DNA of 9,017 bases from an uncultured Lachnospiraceae bacterium (GCA_945836355.1 CAMALD010000036.1:1-9017), one strand, 5' to 3'. Shown: positions 1-6,197, numbered from the stretch's first letter. The notes: generated by a model not told the origin, from the sequence alone. A program made the numbers and translations.

Positions 1-750
1 AAACAGATAGCAACTGTCGTTATGGATGCTATGGGACAGCTGTTTTTCAGTTTGAGTGTGGCAATGGGTATTATGATTACCTACGGCTCTTATGTGAGCG
101 ATGGGGCTAATTTACAAAAATCCATCAATCAGATTGAAATCTTTGATACCCTAGTTGCTTTTCTTGCCGGTGTTATGATTATTCCGGCAGTATTTACCTT
201 TATGGGGCAGGACGGTATGGCGGCATCCGGTCCGAGCCTTATGTTCGTATCTTTGCCGAAAGTATTCCTCTCTATGGGGAAAGCGGGAAGCATAATCGGT
301 GCTGCGTTTTTTGCCATGGTGTTGTTTGCGGCGCTTACCAGTGCAGTATCGGTCATGGAGGCAGTGGTTTCCAGTATCATGGACCAGTTCCATGTGCAGA
401 GAAGAACTGCGGCGATTATTGAGGTGATCATCACGGTAATCGCAGGAATTATTGTGTGCCTCGGTTATAACAAGCTATATTTTGAGCTGAAGCTTCCGAA
501 CGGCTCCACCGGACAGGTGCTTGATGTGATGGATTACATCAGCAACAGCGTATTTATGCCGATTGTAGCAATCGGGACCTGCATTTTAATCGGATGGGTT
601 GTGAAGCCGCATTTTGTTATTGATGAGGTTGAGAAAAATGGCAGGAAGATGGGGAGAAAGAAACTGTTTATTGTGATGATTAAATTCATCGCACCGGTTC
701 TTTTATTCTTATTATTCCTCAAGTCCGTGGGGATTCTAACTGTGATATAA
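1..750 (+). CDS. Sodium:neurotransmitter symporter (NSS) family transporter, C-terminal part
   Basis: Partial gene. The reading frame is open from base 1 and the start lies upstream of the window; the first in-frame ATG at 22 is internal. The visible 249 residues match the second half of a LeuT-fold Na+-coupled amino-acid transporter of the inner membrane. FFSLSVAMGIMITYGSYV (from about base 43) is the unwound TM6 region. TM7 follows, and then the TM8 segment FAALTSAVSVME, whose Thr-Ser pair (bases 337-342) corresponds to the Na2-site residues of LeuT. Three more hydrophobic helices lie at about 412-465, 541-600 and 660-747. The protein ends right after the helix equivalent to TM11, so it looks like the 11-helix bacterial subtype that lacks TM12. 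By family knowledge it should import an amino acid with sodium; the substrate cannot be read from this part. No terminator is visible in the 97 bases before the next gene. Confident in family, not in substrate. Confidence 0.92.
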   Translation, partial: KQIATVVMDAMGQLFFSLSVAMGIMITYGSYVSDGANLQKSINQIEIFDTLVAFLAGVMIIPAVFTFMGQDGMAASGPSLMFVSLPKVFLSMGKAGSIIGAAFFAMVLFAALTSAVSVMEAVVSSIMDQFHVQRRTAAIIEVIITVIAGIIVCLGYNKLYFELKLPNGSTGQVLDVMDYISNSVFMPIVAIGTCILIGWVVKPHFVIDEVEKNGRKMGRKKLFIVMIKFIAPVLLFLLFLKSVGILTVI

Positions 751-847
751 AATATCGAAGCCAGGCAAATCGAAAACCAGCGAACAGCGGAACAAAAACG
801 ATAAAAAAACATAAAATATACTAAGATTTGTCATGACGGAGGGCTGT

Positions 848-1789
848 ATGAGGTCTGTTTTTGCAGAAATGTCGGTTTTCTGGAAGCTGCTGGGTTTCGG
901 GTGTTTGCTGGTTATTCTTATCATGCTTGTGTATATTCTGGCGCGGAGAAGCTTGAGTGAAAGAAAGGTACGGAGCATGACGGACCGACAGCAGGTTGAT
1001 AAAGTCAACGAGCTGGCCGGTCCGTTTGGTTTTTATTACAAGGTTTGTGAGGGGATTTTCTCCTCGCGCAGGGATGCTTGGCAGCGTAAAATGGGTTATC
1101 AGGAGTTGTTTGACCGGGCGGCGGTGCTAACAAGTATGGTAATCGATGCCCAGCCGGTATATTTTGATTATGCCGGCAAGACATGGCTGGTAGAATTCTG
1201 GAAAGGGCAGTACGGAATCAACGCCGGAGGAGAAATAGGGGTTTACCATGCGGAATCAATCGTGCCGCTGCAGGAGTATGCAAGGACTAATTTTTCTGCT
1301 GTGAAGGATTGTGAAATGCCGATTATCCGCTCGCGGTTGTTCTGCTTTTGCAGAAATAACGGGAAGGTCAAGGTACTGTATGATCAACAGGCGAGACATT
1401 GGTGGCTGACCGGATTTGTTCTTGGGAAGTATGTGATACCTAAAAGGCTCGTGCTTCAAAGTATGCTTGAGTTTCAGAATGCGGATATGGCAGAGGCATT
1501 TATGATTGGAGCGAGAAAGGTACAATCACCGTATTTTCAGGCAGGCTATGGCAATCATTGTGTGTACACTGTGTTTGGAAACGGGGAAAGAATACCGTGC
1601 AGGCAGAGAGTGCTTCGGGGCATAGCTTTATTGTGGGATTTTCTGCTTGTGCGATTGTTTATTCTGGCAACGGTGCCCTTTCACAACCCGGCGGAGCAGC
1701 TGCTCTTTTTGTATAACCGGTTTCCACGGTGCTTGCGCAGTCTTTTGCGTTTCGGAAGAAAATTCCGGCATGACGGAGGTGCAATATGA
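848..1789 (+). CDS. Membrane-anchored DUF4474-like protein of unknown function
   Basis: The predicted product has 313 residues. An ATG at 833 is in frame, but it overlaps the Shine-Dalgarno GGAGGG (838-843), which fits the ATG at 848 with a 4-base gap, so 848 is preferred. A hydrophobic segment at about residues 11-33 followed by RRSLSERKVR suggests a single N-terminal membrane anchor. The main domain (about 50-240) carries the stretch WLVEFWKGQYGINAGGEIGVY (bases about 1189-1242), which I recognise as typical of DUF4474 proteins of Clostridia. A second hydrophobic stretch lies near residues 258-290 and the tail is Arg-rich. No catalytic motif is evident and no function is assigned to this family. 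A possible -10 element TATACT lies at 817-822 without a good -35. The 3' end overlaps the metallophosphoesterase remnant by about 20 bases. Because that remnant has suffered deletions, the last residues of this protein may also have been altered. The family call comes from memory of the motif. Confidence 0.7.
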   Translation: MRSVFAEMSVFWKLLGFGCLLVILIMLVYILARRSLSERKVRSMTDRQQVDKVNELAGPFGFYYKVCEGIFSSRRDAWQRKMGYQELFDRAAVLTSMVIDAQPVYFDYAGKTWLVEFWKGQYGINAGGEIGVYHAESIVPLQEYARTNFSAVKDCEMPIIRSRLFCFCRNNGKVKVLYDQQARHWWLTGFVLGKYVIPKRLVLQSMLEFQNADMAEAFMIGARKVQSPYFQAGYGNHCVYTVFGNGERIPCRQRVLRGIALLWDFLLVRLFILATVPFHNPAEQLLFLYNRFPRCLRSLLRFGRKFRHDGGAI

Positions 1790-2188
1790 GCTGTTTGGCT
1801 GTTTTCAGAAGGCAGGCCGTATTTCGAGAATTATCGGAAACCATGATGTGGTGCTTCGGAAGGAGCTGCCGGAGGGCATTATTCTTGAGAACCGGGAGGG
1901 AGGAAGAAATATGCTTCTGATTCACGGTCATCAGGCGGACTTTTTTAATTATGTCTGTTGGCGTGCGGCGAGGTTTATGGTGAGGTATTTCTGGAAGGGA
2001 CTGGAGCTTGTCGGGGTTCCCGCGACTTTTACCTGAATGTAGGGAGCTGTGTGCATCCTGAAAGGATTACCTGCATTGAGATTGAAAATATGCAGACGAC
2101 GCTGGTGAAGTGGCAGGTGAGAACAGGCGGCGGAGGAGTAATGTATGTTAAGAGAGAAGTGCTTGCCGGACCGTATCCGATTGAATAA
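1770..2188 (+). pseudogene. Metallophosphoesterase remnant, broken by deletions
   Basis: Two pieces of one calcineurin-like phosphoesterase lie in different frames. Piece one starts at ATG 1770 and stops at 2034-2036 (88 residues). It holds the motif GNHD, then IILENREGGRNMLLIHGHQADF and the arginine-rich VCWRAARFMVRYFWKGLELVGV helix typical of this group. Piece two, from about 2022 to 2188 in another frame, reads FYLNVGSCVHPERITCIEI and runs to a normal C-terminus (VLAGPYPIE). Intact relatives carry an N-terminal D-x-H/GDxxD metal block before GNHD and a GHTHRP block between the two pieces. Both are absent, and the stretch between GNHD and ELPEGIILEN is shorter than usual. The enzyme therefore lacks most metal ligands and should be inactive. 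GGAGG at 1775-1779 is probably the old ribosome binding site, now serving an ATG at 1786 that opens a wrong frame. A short 88-residue product could still be made. The comparison with intact relatives is from memory of the family. Confidence 0.78.
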
Positions 2189-2223
2189 AGCCGTAAAATG
2201 ATTTAGAAAAGAACAAAAAAATA

Positions 2224-2252
2224 GTGCAAGTTTTTGGAGAATGTGTTATAGT
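2224..2252 (+). promoter_or_regulatory. Extended -10 promoter of the eda-kdgK unit
   Basis: The -10 hexamer TATAGT (2247-2252) is preceded by TG with one base between (2244-2245), an extended -10. The -35 is weak (GTGCAA at 2224-2229, 17-base spacer), as is common when an extended -10 is present. The predicted start point is near 2259, which gives a leader of about 44 bases containing the cre-like operator. Read by eye; no start site has been mapped. Confidence 0.6.
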
Positions 2253-2266
2253 ATATGCAGAGAGCG

Positions 2267-2280
2267 TGAAAGCGCTTACA
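2267..2280 (+). promoter_or_regulatory. cre-type operator (CcpA/LacI family) in the eda-kdgK leader
   Basis: TGAAAGCGCTTACA matches all 14 positions of the Gram-positive cre consensus TGWAANCGNTNWCA, with a palindromic core AAGCGCTT (2270-2277). It sits about 8 to 21 bases after the predicted transcription start, a position where a bound LacI-type repressor would block transcription. It could serve CcpA (glucose repression). It could instead serve a dedicated LacI-family regulator such as the KdgR that controls kdgRKAT in Bacillus, because both proteins recognise central-CG palindromes. No regulator gene lies in the window. Confidence 0.72.
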
Positions 2281-2302
2281 ACGAAAAAAATGGAGGCTAC
2301 AT

Positions 2303-2941
2303 ATGAACGAAGTATTGGAACAGTTTCAGAAACTTGGTGTAATACCGGTAGTAGTTATTGATGACGCAAAGGACGCGGCTCCGCTTGCGAAGGCGCTGGT
2401 AGAGGGCGGGCTTCCTTGTGCGGAGGTTACCTTCCGTACGGCAGCGGCGGAGGAGGCTATCCGCATCATGTGCAGGGAGTATCCGGAGATGTTGGTGGGC
2501 GCAGGTACCGTGCTTACCATTGAGCAGGTAGACCGTGCGGTTGCCGCAGGTGCAAAGTTTATTGTCAGCCCGGGCATCAATCCGAAGGTTGTGGATTACT
2601 GCGTTAAGAAGAATATCCCGATTACACCGGGCACCTGCAATCCGAGCAATGTCGAGACTGCGCTGGAGTTTGGTCTGGATGTGGTTAAGTTTTTCCCGGC
2701 AGAGCCTGCTGGCGGCTTAAAATACATTAAGGCGATTGCAGCTCCGTATGTAGGCATGAAGTTCATGCCTACCGGCGGAATCAATGAAAAGAATGTCAGA
2801 GATTATCTTGCCTATGACAGAATCCTTGCGTGCGGCGGAAGCTGGATGGTAAAGGGTGATTTGATTAAGGCTGGAGATTTTGAGAAGATTAAGGAGCTGA
2901 CGGCACAGGCAGTTCAGATTGTAAAGGAAATTCGCGGATAA
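2303..2941 (+). CDS. eda: KDPG/KHG aldolase (2-dehydro-3-deoxyphosphogluconate aldolase)
   Basis: This is a cytosolic class I aldolase of 212 residues, close to the family's usual length of about 205-215. It cleaves 2-keto-3-deoxy-6-phosphogluconate to pyruvate and glyceraldehyde-3-phosphate, and related members also cleave 4-hydroxy-2-oxoglutarate. The sequence shows the complete TIM-barrel signature. EVTFRT (residues 41-46) holds the catalytic Glu41 and phosphate-binding Arg45. GAGTVLT (66-72), FIVSPG (86-91) and TPGTCNPSNVETA (108-120) follow. DVVKFFPAE (126-134) carries the Schiff-base lysine Lys129, equivalent to Lys133 of E. coli Eda, and FMPTGGI (154-160) closes the phosphate site. GGAGG at 2292-2296, 6 bases before ATG 2303, fixes the start. 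The kinase that makes its substrate follows after 36 bases, so the pair forms a unit controlled by the cre-like operator upstream. In Bacillus the same gene is called kdgA. Confidence 0.96.
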   Translation: MNEVLEQFQKLGVIPVVVIDDAKDAAPLAKALVEGGLPCAEVTFRTAAAEEAIRIMCREYPEMLVGAGTVLTIEQVDRAVAAGAKFIVSPGINPKVVDYCVKKNIPITPGTCNPSNVETALEFGLDVVKFFPAEPAGGLKYIKAIAAPYVGMKFMPTGGINEKNVRDYLAYDRILACGGSWMVKGDLIKAGDFEKIKELTAQAVQIVKEIRG

Positions 2942-2977
2942 TATATTGACTGTTACGTACGGAATATGGAGGGCTTT

Positions 2978-4075
2978 ATGGAACTGAATTTGAGAAAAAA
3001 GGAAGAGTGTGCATTTGATGCGGTGTCGCTCGGTGAGATTATGCTGCGCCTGGATCCGGGGGAGGGCAGAATACGCTGTGCCAGAAGCTTCCGTGCATGG
3101 GAGGGCGGCGGAGAGTACAATGTAGTCCGCGGTCTGCGCAGATGCTTTGGCCTTAAGACCGGAGTCATTACCGCGTTTGCAGACAATGAGGTTGGAAAGC
3201 TGATGGAGGATTTTATCCTGCAGGGAGGCGTGGACACTTCGCTGATTAAGTGGATGCCTACCGATGGTATCGGACGTATCTGCAGAAACGGTATCAACTT
3301 CACGGAGAGAGGCTTTGGCATCCGCGGTGCAGTCGGATGCTCCGACCGTGCTAATACCGCTATTTCCAAGGCGACACCGGAGGATTTTGACTTTGAGTAT
3401 ATTTTTGGTACCTTAGGTGTGCGCTGGTTACACACCGGCGGTATCTATGCAGCACTTTCCGAGCAGTCCTGCAAGACCGTTATCGAGGCAATCAGGATTG
3501 CAAAGAAGTACGGCACCGTTGTATCCTACGATTTGAATTACCGTCCGTCCATGTGGAGCGCAATCGGCGGCAAGCAGAAGGCGCAGGAGGTCAACAAGGA
3601 AATCGCAAAGTATGTGGATGTCATGATTGGCAACGAGGAGGATTTCACCGCATGTCTTGGCTTTGAGATTGAAGGAAATGATGAGAATTTGAAGGAGCTG
3701 AACATCGACGGCTACAAGAAGATGATCAATGAGGCTGCCAAGGTATATCCGAATTTCAAGACTGTTGCCACCACACTTCGCACAGTTAAGACCGCTACGG
3801 TAAATGATTGGAGTGCATTGTGCTGGGCCGACGGCGAGATTTATAAAGCGAAGGATTACAAGGGGCTGGAAATCATGGACCGTGTCGGCGGCGGTGATTC
3901 CTTTGCATCCGGTCTGATTTACGGTCTGATGACCTATCAGGATGCGGAGCTTGCGGTTAACTACGGGGCTGCCCACGGTGCACTGGCAATGACCACACCG
4001 GGAGATACCACCATGGCGAGTAAGAAGGAAGTTGAAGCTATCATGGGGGGCGCAGGCGCAAGAGTACAACGCTAA
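2978..4075 (+). CDS. kdgK: PfkB-family sugar kinase, probable 2-keto-3-deoxygluconate kinase
   Basis: The product has 365 residues. It should phosphorylate 2-keto-3-deoxygluconate with ATP to give KDPG, the substrate of the aldolase encoded just upstream. The fold is PfkB/ribokinase. LGEIMLRLDPGEG (18-30) is the N-terminal strand, and EGGGEYNVVRGLRRCFG (42-58) is the sugar-binding GG-x-x-N signature. SYDLNYRPSMW (183-193) is typical of KDG kinases. GNEEDF (218-223) follows, and the C-terminal signature DRVGGGDSFASG (301-312) carries the anion hole and the catalytic base Asp307. The protein is longer than E. coli KdgK (about 309), with extra sequence around residues 110-140 and 225-290. ATG 2966 is in frame but overlaps the Shine-Dalgarno GGAGGG (2968-2973), so 2978 with a 4-base gap is preferred. 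A strong terminator follows 10 bases after the stop. The substrate is inferred from the pairing with eda; another 2-keto sugar acid is possible. Confidence 0.9.
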   Translation: MELNLRKKEECAFDAVSLGEIMLRLDPGEGRIRCARSFRAWEGGGEYNVVRGLRRCFGLKTGVITAFADNEVGKLMEDFILQGGVDTSLIKWMPTDGIGRICRNGINFTERGFGIRGAVGCSDRANTAISKATPEDFDFEYIFGTLGVRWLHTGGIYAALSEQSCKTVIEAIRIAKKYGTVVSYDLNYRPSMWSAIGGKQKAQEVNKEIAKYVDVMIGNEEDFTACLGFEIEGNDENLKELNIDGYKKMINEAAKVYPNFKTVATTLRTVKTATVNDWSALCWADGEIYKAKDYKGLEIMDRVGGGDSFASGLIYGLMTYQDAELAVNYGAAHGALAMTTPGDTTMASKKEVEAIMGGAGARVQR

Positions 4076-4084
4076 CAAAGAACG

Positions 4085-4116
4085 AAAATGCAAAAACTCA
4101 GGTTTTTGCATTTTTT
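4085..4116 (+). terminator. Rho-independent terminator of eda-kdgK
   Basis: AAAATGCAAAAAC (4085-4097) pairs perfectly with GTTTTTGCATTTT (4102-4114) around a 4-base loop, and T bases run to 4116. It begins 10 bases after the kdgK stop codon and just before the gpmI promoter. The stem is A/T-rich but 13 pairs long. Confidence 0.85.
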
Positions 4117-4117
4117 C

Positions 4118-4146
4118 TTGCCAAGAGGAGAAAAATATGGTACAAA
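4118..4146 (+). promoter_or_regulatory. Promoter of gpmI
   Basis: The -35 TTGCCA (4118-4123) lies 17 bases before the -10 TACAAA (4141-4146), which has an extended TG at 4138-4139. It starts two bases after the kdgK terminator T-tract, so gpmI has its own transcription unit. The predicted start is near 4153, exactly where the leader hairpin begins, giving a leader of about 94 bases. Confidence 0.6.
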
Positions 4147-4152
4147 TATGAG

Positions 4153-4179
4153 GGAAACATTGCGATAACCGATGTTTCC
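4153..4179 (+). other. Inverted repeat / RNA hairpin at the 5' end of the gpmI leader
   Basis: GGAAACAT (4153-4160) is the exact reverse complement of ATGTTTCC (4172-4179), with an 11-base loop. No T-run follows, so it is not a terminator. If transcription starts near 4153, this stem would cap the very 5' end of the gpmI mRNA, a position that protects transcripts from 5'-dependent decay. As DNA it could alternatively be an operator just downstream of the promoter. A smaller stem AATGT/ACATT (4199-4212) lies further down the leader. No known riboswitch class is recognised. Confidence 0.55.
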
Positions 4180-4246
4180 TAAAAATTGCAAAATGCAAAA
4201 TGTGAATACATTGATGAATTGGCAGGACAGAATGGAGGATTTGATT

Positions 4247-5791
4247 ATGGCAAAGAAACCTACCGTATTAATGATTTTGGACGGTTTTGGATTAAATGAG
4301 AAGACAGAGGCAAATGCAGTAGCACTTGCCAAAACACCGGTTTTAGACAAGCTGATGAGCACCTATCCCTGCGTCAAGGGTAATGCATCCGGTATGGCAG
4401 TAGGTCTTCCGGAAGGACAGATGGGTAACTCGGAGGTAGGACATCTCAACATGGGTGCGGGACGTATCGTATACCAGGAGCTGACCCGTATTACCAAGGA
4501 AATCGCGGATGGTGATTTCTTTAAGAACGAGGAGCTTCTTCGTGCTGTGAATAATTGTAAGGCTAATGATTCCGCCCTGCATCTTTTCGGTTTGCTCTCG
4601 AGCGGCGGTGTGCACAGCCACATTACTCATCTTTACGGACTCCTGGAACTGGCAAAGCGCGAGGGCTTAAAGAAAGTTTATGTGCATGCATTCCTGGACG
4701 GCCGTGATACCGCTCCGACATCCGGCAAGGGATTTCTGGAAGAGCTGATGGACAAGATGGACGAAATCGGCGTCGGCGAGGTCGCATCCATCATGGGACG
4801 TTACTATGCAATGGACCGCGACAACCGCTGGGACCGTGTGGAAAAGGCATATGCCGCTATGGTATATGGCGAGGGCAGCAAGGCAGCATGCCCGATGTGT
4901 GCAATCAATGCTTCCTATAAAGAAAAAGTAAACGATGAGTTCGTAGTTCCGACGGTAATGGAGAAGGACGGTCAGCCGGTTGCTACCATTAAAAATAATG
5001 ACTCCATTATTTTCTTCAATTTCCGTCCGGACCGTGCAAGAGAGATTACACGTGCATTCTGCGCCGATGATTTTGACGGCTTTGAGAGAAAGGGCGGCAG
5101 AATTCATACCACATATGTGTGCTTCTCCGAATATGATGTAACCATTCCGAATAAGACAGTCGCATTTAAGAAGATTTCGCTCACCAACACGTTCGGCGAG
5201 TACCTTGCGGCACACCACAAGACCCAGGCGCGCATTGCAGAGACCGAGAAGTATGCGCATGTAACCTTTTTCTTCAACGGTGGTGTTGAGGCTCCGAATC
5301 CGGGCGAGGACCGCATTCTCGTTAATTCCCCGAAGGTGGCAACCTACGATCTTCAGCCGGAGATGAGTGCTTACGAGGTGGCTGACAAGCTGGTGGATGC
5401 AATCAAATCCGATAAATACGATGTGATTATCGTCAACTTTGCAAACCCTGACATGGTAGGACATACCGGTATTGTTGATGCAGCGGTAAAGGCTGTTGAG
5501 GCTGTGGATGAGTGTGTGGGCAAGGCTTATGATGCATTGCTGTCTGTGGACGGGCAGATGTTCATCTGCGCTGACCACGGTAACTGCGAGCAGCTTGTGG
5601 ATTACGAGACGGGCACACCTTTTACCGCACACACCACTAACCCGGTACCGTTTATTCTGGTAAATTATGATCCGGCATACACGCTGAAGGATAACGGCTG
5701 TTTAGCAGATATTATTCCGACCCTGATTGAGATGATGGGAATGGAGCAGCCGGCTGAGATGAGCGGAAAGTCCCTGCTTCTTAAGAAATAA
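4247..5791 (+). CDS. gpmI: 2,3-bisphosphoglycerate-independent phosphoglycerate mutase
   Basis: This cytosolic glycolytic enzyme of 514 residues interconverts 3- and 2-phosphoglycerate using two Mn2+ ions and a phosphoserine intermediate. It has the alkaline-phosphatase-like fold and the family's usual length (about 510). ILDGFG (10-15) holds metal ligand Asp12, and GNSEVGHLNMGAG (60-72) holds the nucleophile Ser62. DGRDTAP (about 152-158), GRYYAMDRDNRWDR and FNFRPDRAREITRAF are the substrate-binding arginine blocks of the phosphotransferase insert. NPDMVGHTG carries Asp402 and His406, ADHGNCEQ carries Asp443 and His444, and AHTTNPVPF carries His462, so every catalytic and metal residue is present. 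The start at 4247 has GGAGG 8 bases upstream (4234-4238). Earlier in-frame ATGs at 4172, 4196, 4214 and 4232 would add residues absent from the family. It has its own promoter and no clear terminator before secG. It sits beside secG as in the Bacillus glycolytic cluster, but eno is missing. Confidence 0.98.
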   Translation: MAKKPTVLMILDGFGLNEKTEANAVALAKTPVLDKLMSTYPCVKGNASGMAVGLPEGQMGNSEVGHLNMGAGRIVYQELTRITKEIADGDFFKNEELLRAVNNCKANDSALHLFGLLSSGGVHSHITHLYGLLELAKREGLKKVYVHAFLDGRDTAPTSGKGFLEELMDKMDEIGVGEVASIMGRYYAMDRDNRWDRVEKAYAAMVYGEGSKAACPMCAINASYKEKVNDEFVVPTVMEKDGQPVATIKNNDSIIFFNFRPDRAREITRAFCADDFDGFERKGGRIHTTYVCFSEYDVTIPNKTVAFKKISLTNTFGEYLAAHHKTQARIAETEKYAHVTFFFNGGVEAPNPGEDRILVNSPKVATYDLQPEMSAYEVADKLVDAIKSDKYDVIIVNFANPDMVGHTGIVDAAVKAVEAVDECVGKAYDALLSVDGQMFICADHGNCEQLVDYETGTPFTAHTTNPVPFILVNYDPAYTLKDNGCLADIIPTLIEMMGMEQPAEMSGKSLLLKK

Positions 5792-5794
5792 TGC

Positions 5795-5823
5795 TTGAAA
5801 TTTCAGATGGCATATGGTATTAT
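5795..5823 (+). promoter_or_regulatory. Strong promoter of secG
   Basis: TTGAAA (5795-5800), a 17-base spacer and TATTAT (5818-5823) with an extended TG at 5815-5816 form the best sigma-A promoter in the window. It starts 4 bases after the gpmI stop. A perfect palindrome TGAAATTTCA (5796-5805) overlaps the -35. The predicted leader is about 44 bases. Confidence 0.72.
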
Positions 5824-5873
5824 ATAGCATGTGACTTTGAAGAATACAGTCAACGAAAGGAATTAGGGGAACC

Positions 5874-6113
5874 ATGGAAGTTTTAAAGGGTATTGTAACA
5901 GTAATTTATGTTTTGGTATGTATAGCATTGATTGTTGTCGTATTGATGCAGGAGGGTAAGTCCGCAGGACTTTCCGGAGCCATCAATGGTGTTGCGGATA
6001 CTTACTGGGGAAAGAATAAGGGTCGTTCGATGGAGGGCGCTCTTGAAAAGGCAACAAAGATTCTTGTAGCCGTATTTCTTGTTCTTTCGGTTGTATTGAG
6101 CCTGAACTGGTAA
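5874..6113 (+). CDS. secG: Preprotein translocase subunit SecG
   Basis: The product is a small integral membrane protein of 79 residues, the usual size in Firmicutes. It is the auxiliary subunit of the SecYEG channel, which helps SecA-driven protein export. Two hydrophobic helices are visible at about residues 5-25 and 60-78. Between them is the conserved cytoplasmic loop with MQEGKSAGLSGAINGVADTY (25-44), matching the Q-x-G-K-x-x-G-L-S-G signature, then WGKNKGRSMEGALEKAT. The Shine-Dalgarno is AGGGGA (5865-5870), 3 bases before ATG 5874, with a second purine run upstream (5855-5862). It has its own promoter and is closed by a hairpin terminator at 6137-6165, so it appears to be mainly monocistronic even though rnr and smpB follow. 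The secG-rnr-smpB order is widely conserved in Firmicutes and supports the call. Confidence 0.95.
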   Translation: MEVLKGIVTVIYVLVCIALIVVVLMQEGKSAGLSGAINGVADTYWGKNKGRSMEGALEKATKILVAVFLVLSVVLSLNW

Positions 6114-6136
6114 GAGAATATCAAGGATAGAGACAA

Positions 6137-6165
6137 AAGACACACTGCTTGCAGCGTGTCTTTTT
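6137..6165 (+). terminator. Terminator after secG
   Basis: AAGACAC (6137-6143) pairs with GTGTCTT (6156-6162). After one A/C mismatch, CTG (6145-6147) pairs with CAG (6152-6154) around the tetraloop CTTG. T bases run from 6161 to 6165. It lies 24 bases after the secG stop. Confidence 0.8.
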
Positions 6166-6197
6166 CGTGTCATACAGGAAAAGATTATGCAGGCGAA

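Noticed and set aside
751..847. Terminator or small gene between the transporter and the DUF4474-like gene
   Set aside because: The region is A-rich with no stem followed by a T-run and no open frame with a ribosome binding site. Only a weak -10-like TATACT at 817-822 is present.
1647..1769. Upstream extension of the phosphoesterase remnant from ATG 1647
   Set aside because: This frame is out of phase with the DUF4474-like gene it overlaps, its residues (cysteine- and arginine-rich) do not resemble phosphoesterases, and no ribosome binding site precedes it.
4136..4150. Five-codon frame ATG GTA CAA ATA TGA after a GAGGAG site
   Set aside because: It overlaps the predicted gpmI -10 element, upstream of the likely transcription start, and comes after the kdgK terminator, so it is unlikely to be on any major transcript.
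3428..4198. Open frame of 256 codons on the - strand over kdgK and its terminator
   Set aside because: It is antisense to kdgK, runs through the terminator hairpin and shows no domain. Treated as a shadow.
4172..4246. N-terminal extension of gpmI from ATG 4172
   Set aside because: It would add 25 residues unlike any GpmI, starts inside the leader hairpin and has no Shine-Dalgarno. ATG 4247 has a good one and gives the family length.
4147..4246. Riboswitch in the gpmI leader
   Set aside because: The leader has a simple 8-bp stem and a 5-bp stem, but no conserved aptamer core that I recognise and no terminator or anti-terminator switch before the start codon.
4667..5632. Long open frame of 321 codons on the - strand inside gpmI
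   Set aside because: It is antisense to a gene with complete catalytic motifs and its translation shows no recognisable domain. Such open shadows arise from the codon bias of the + strand gene.
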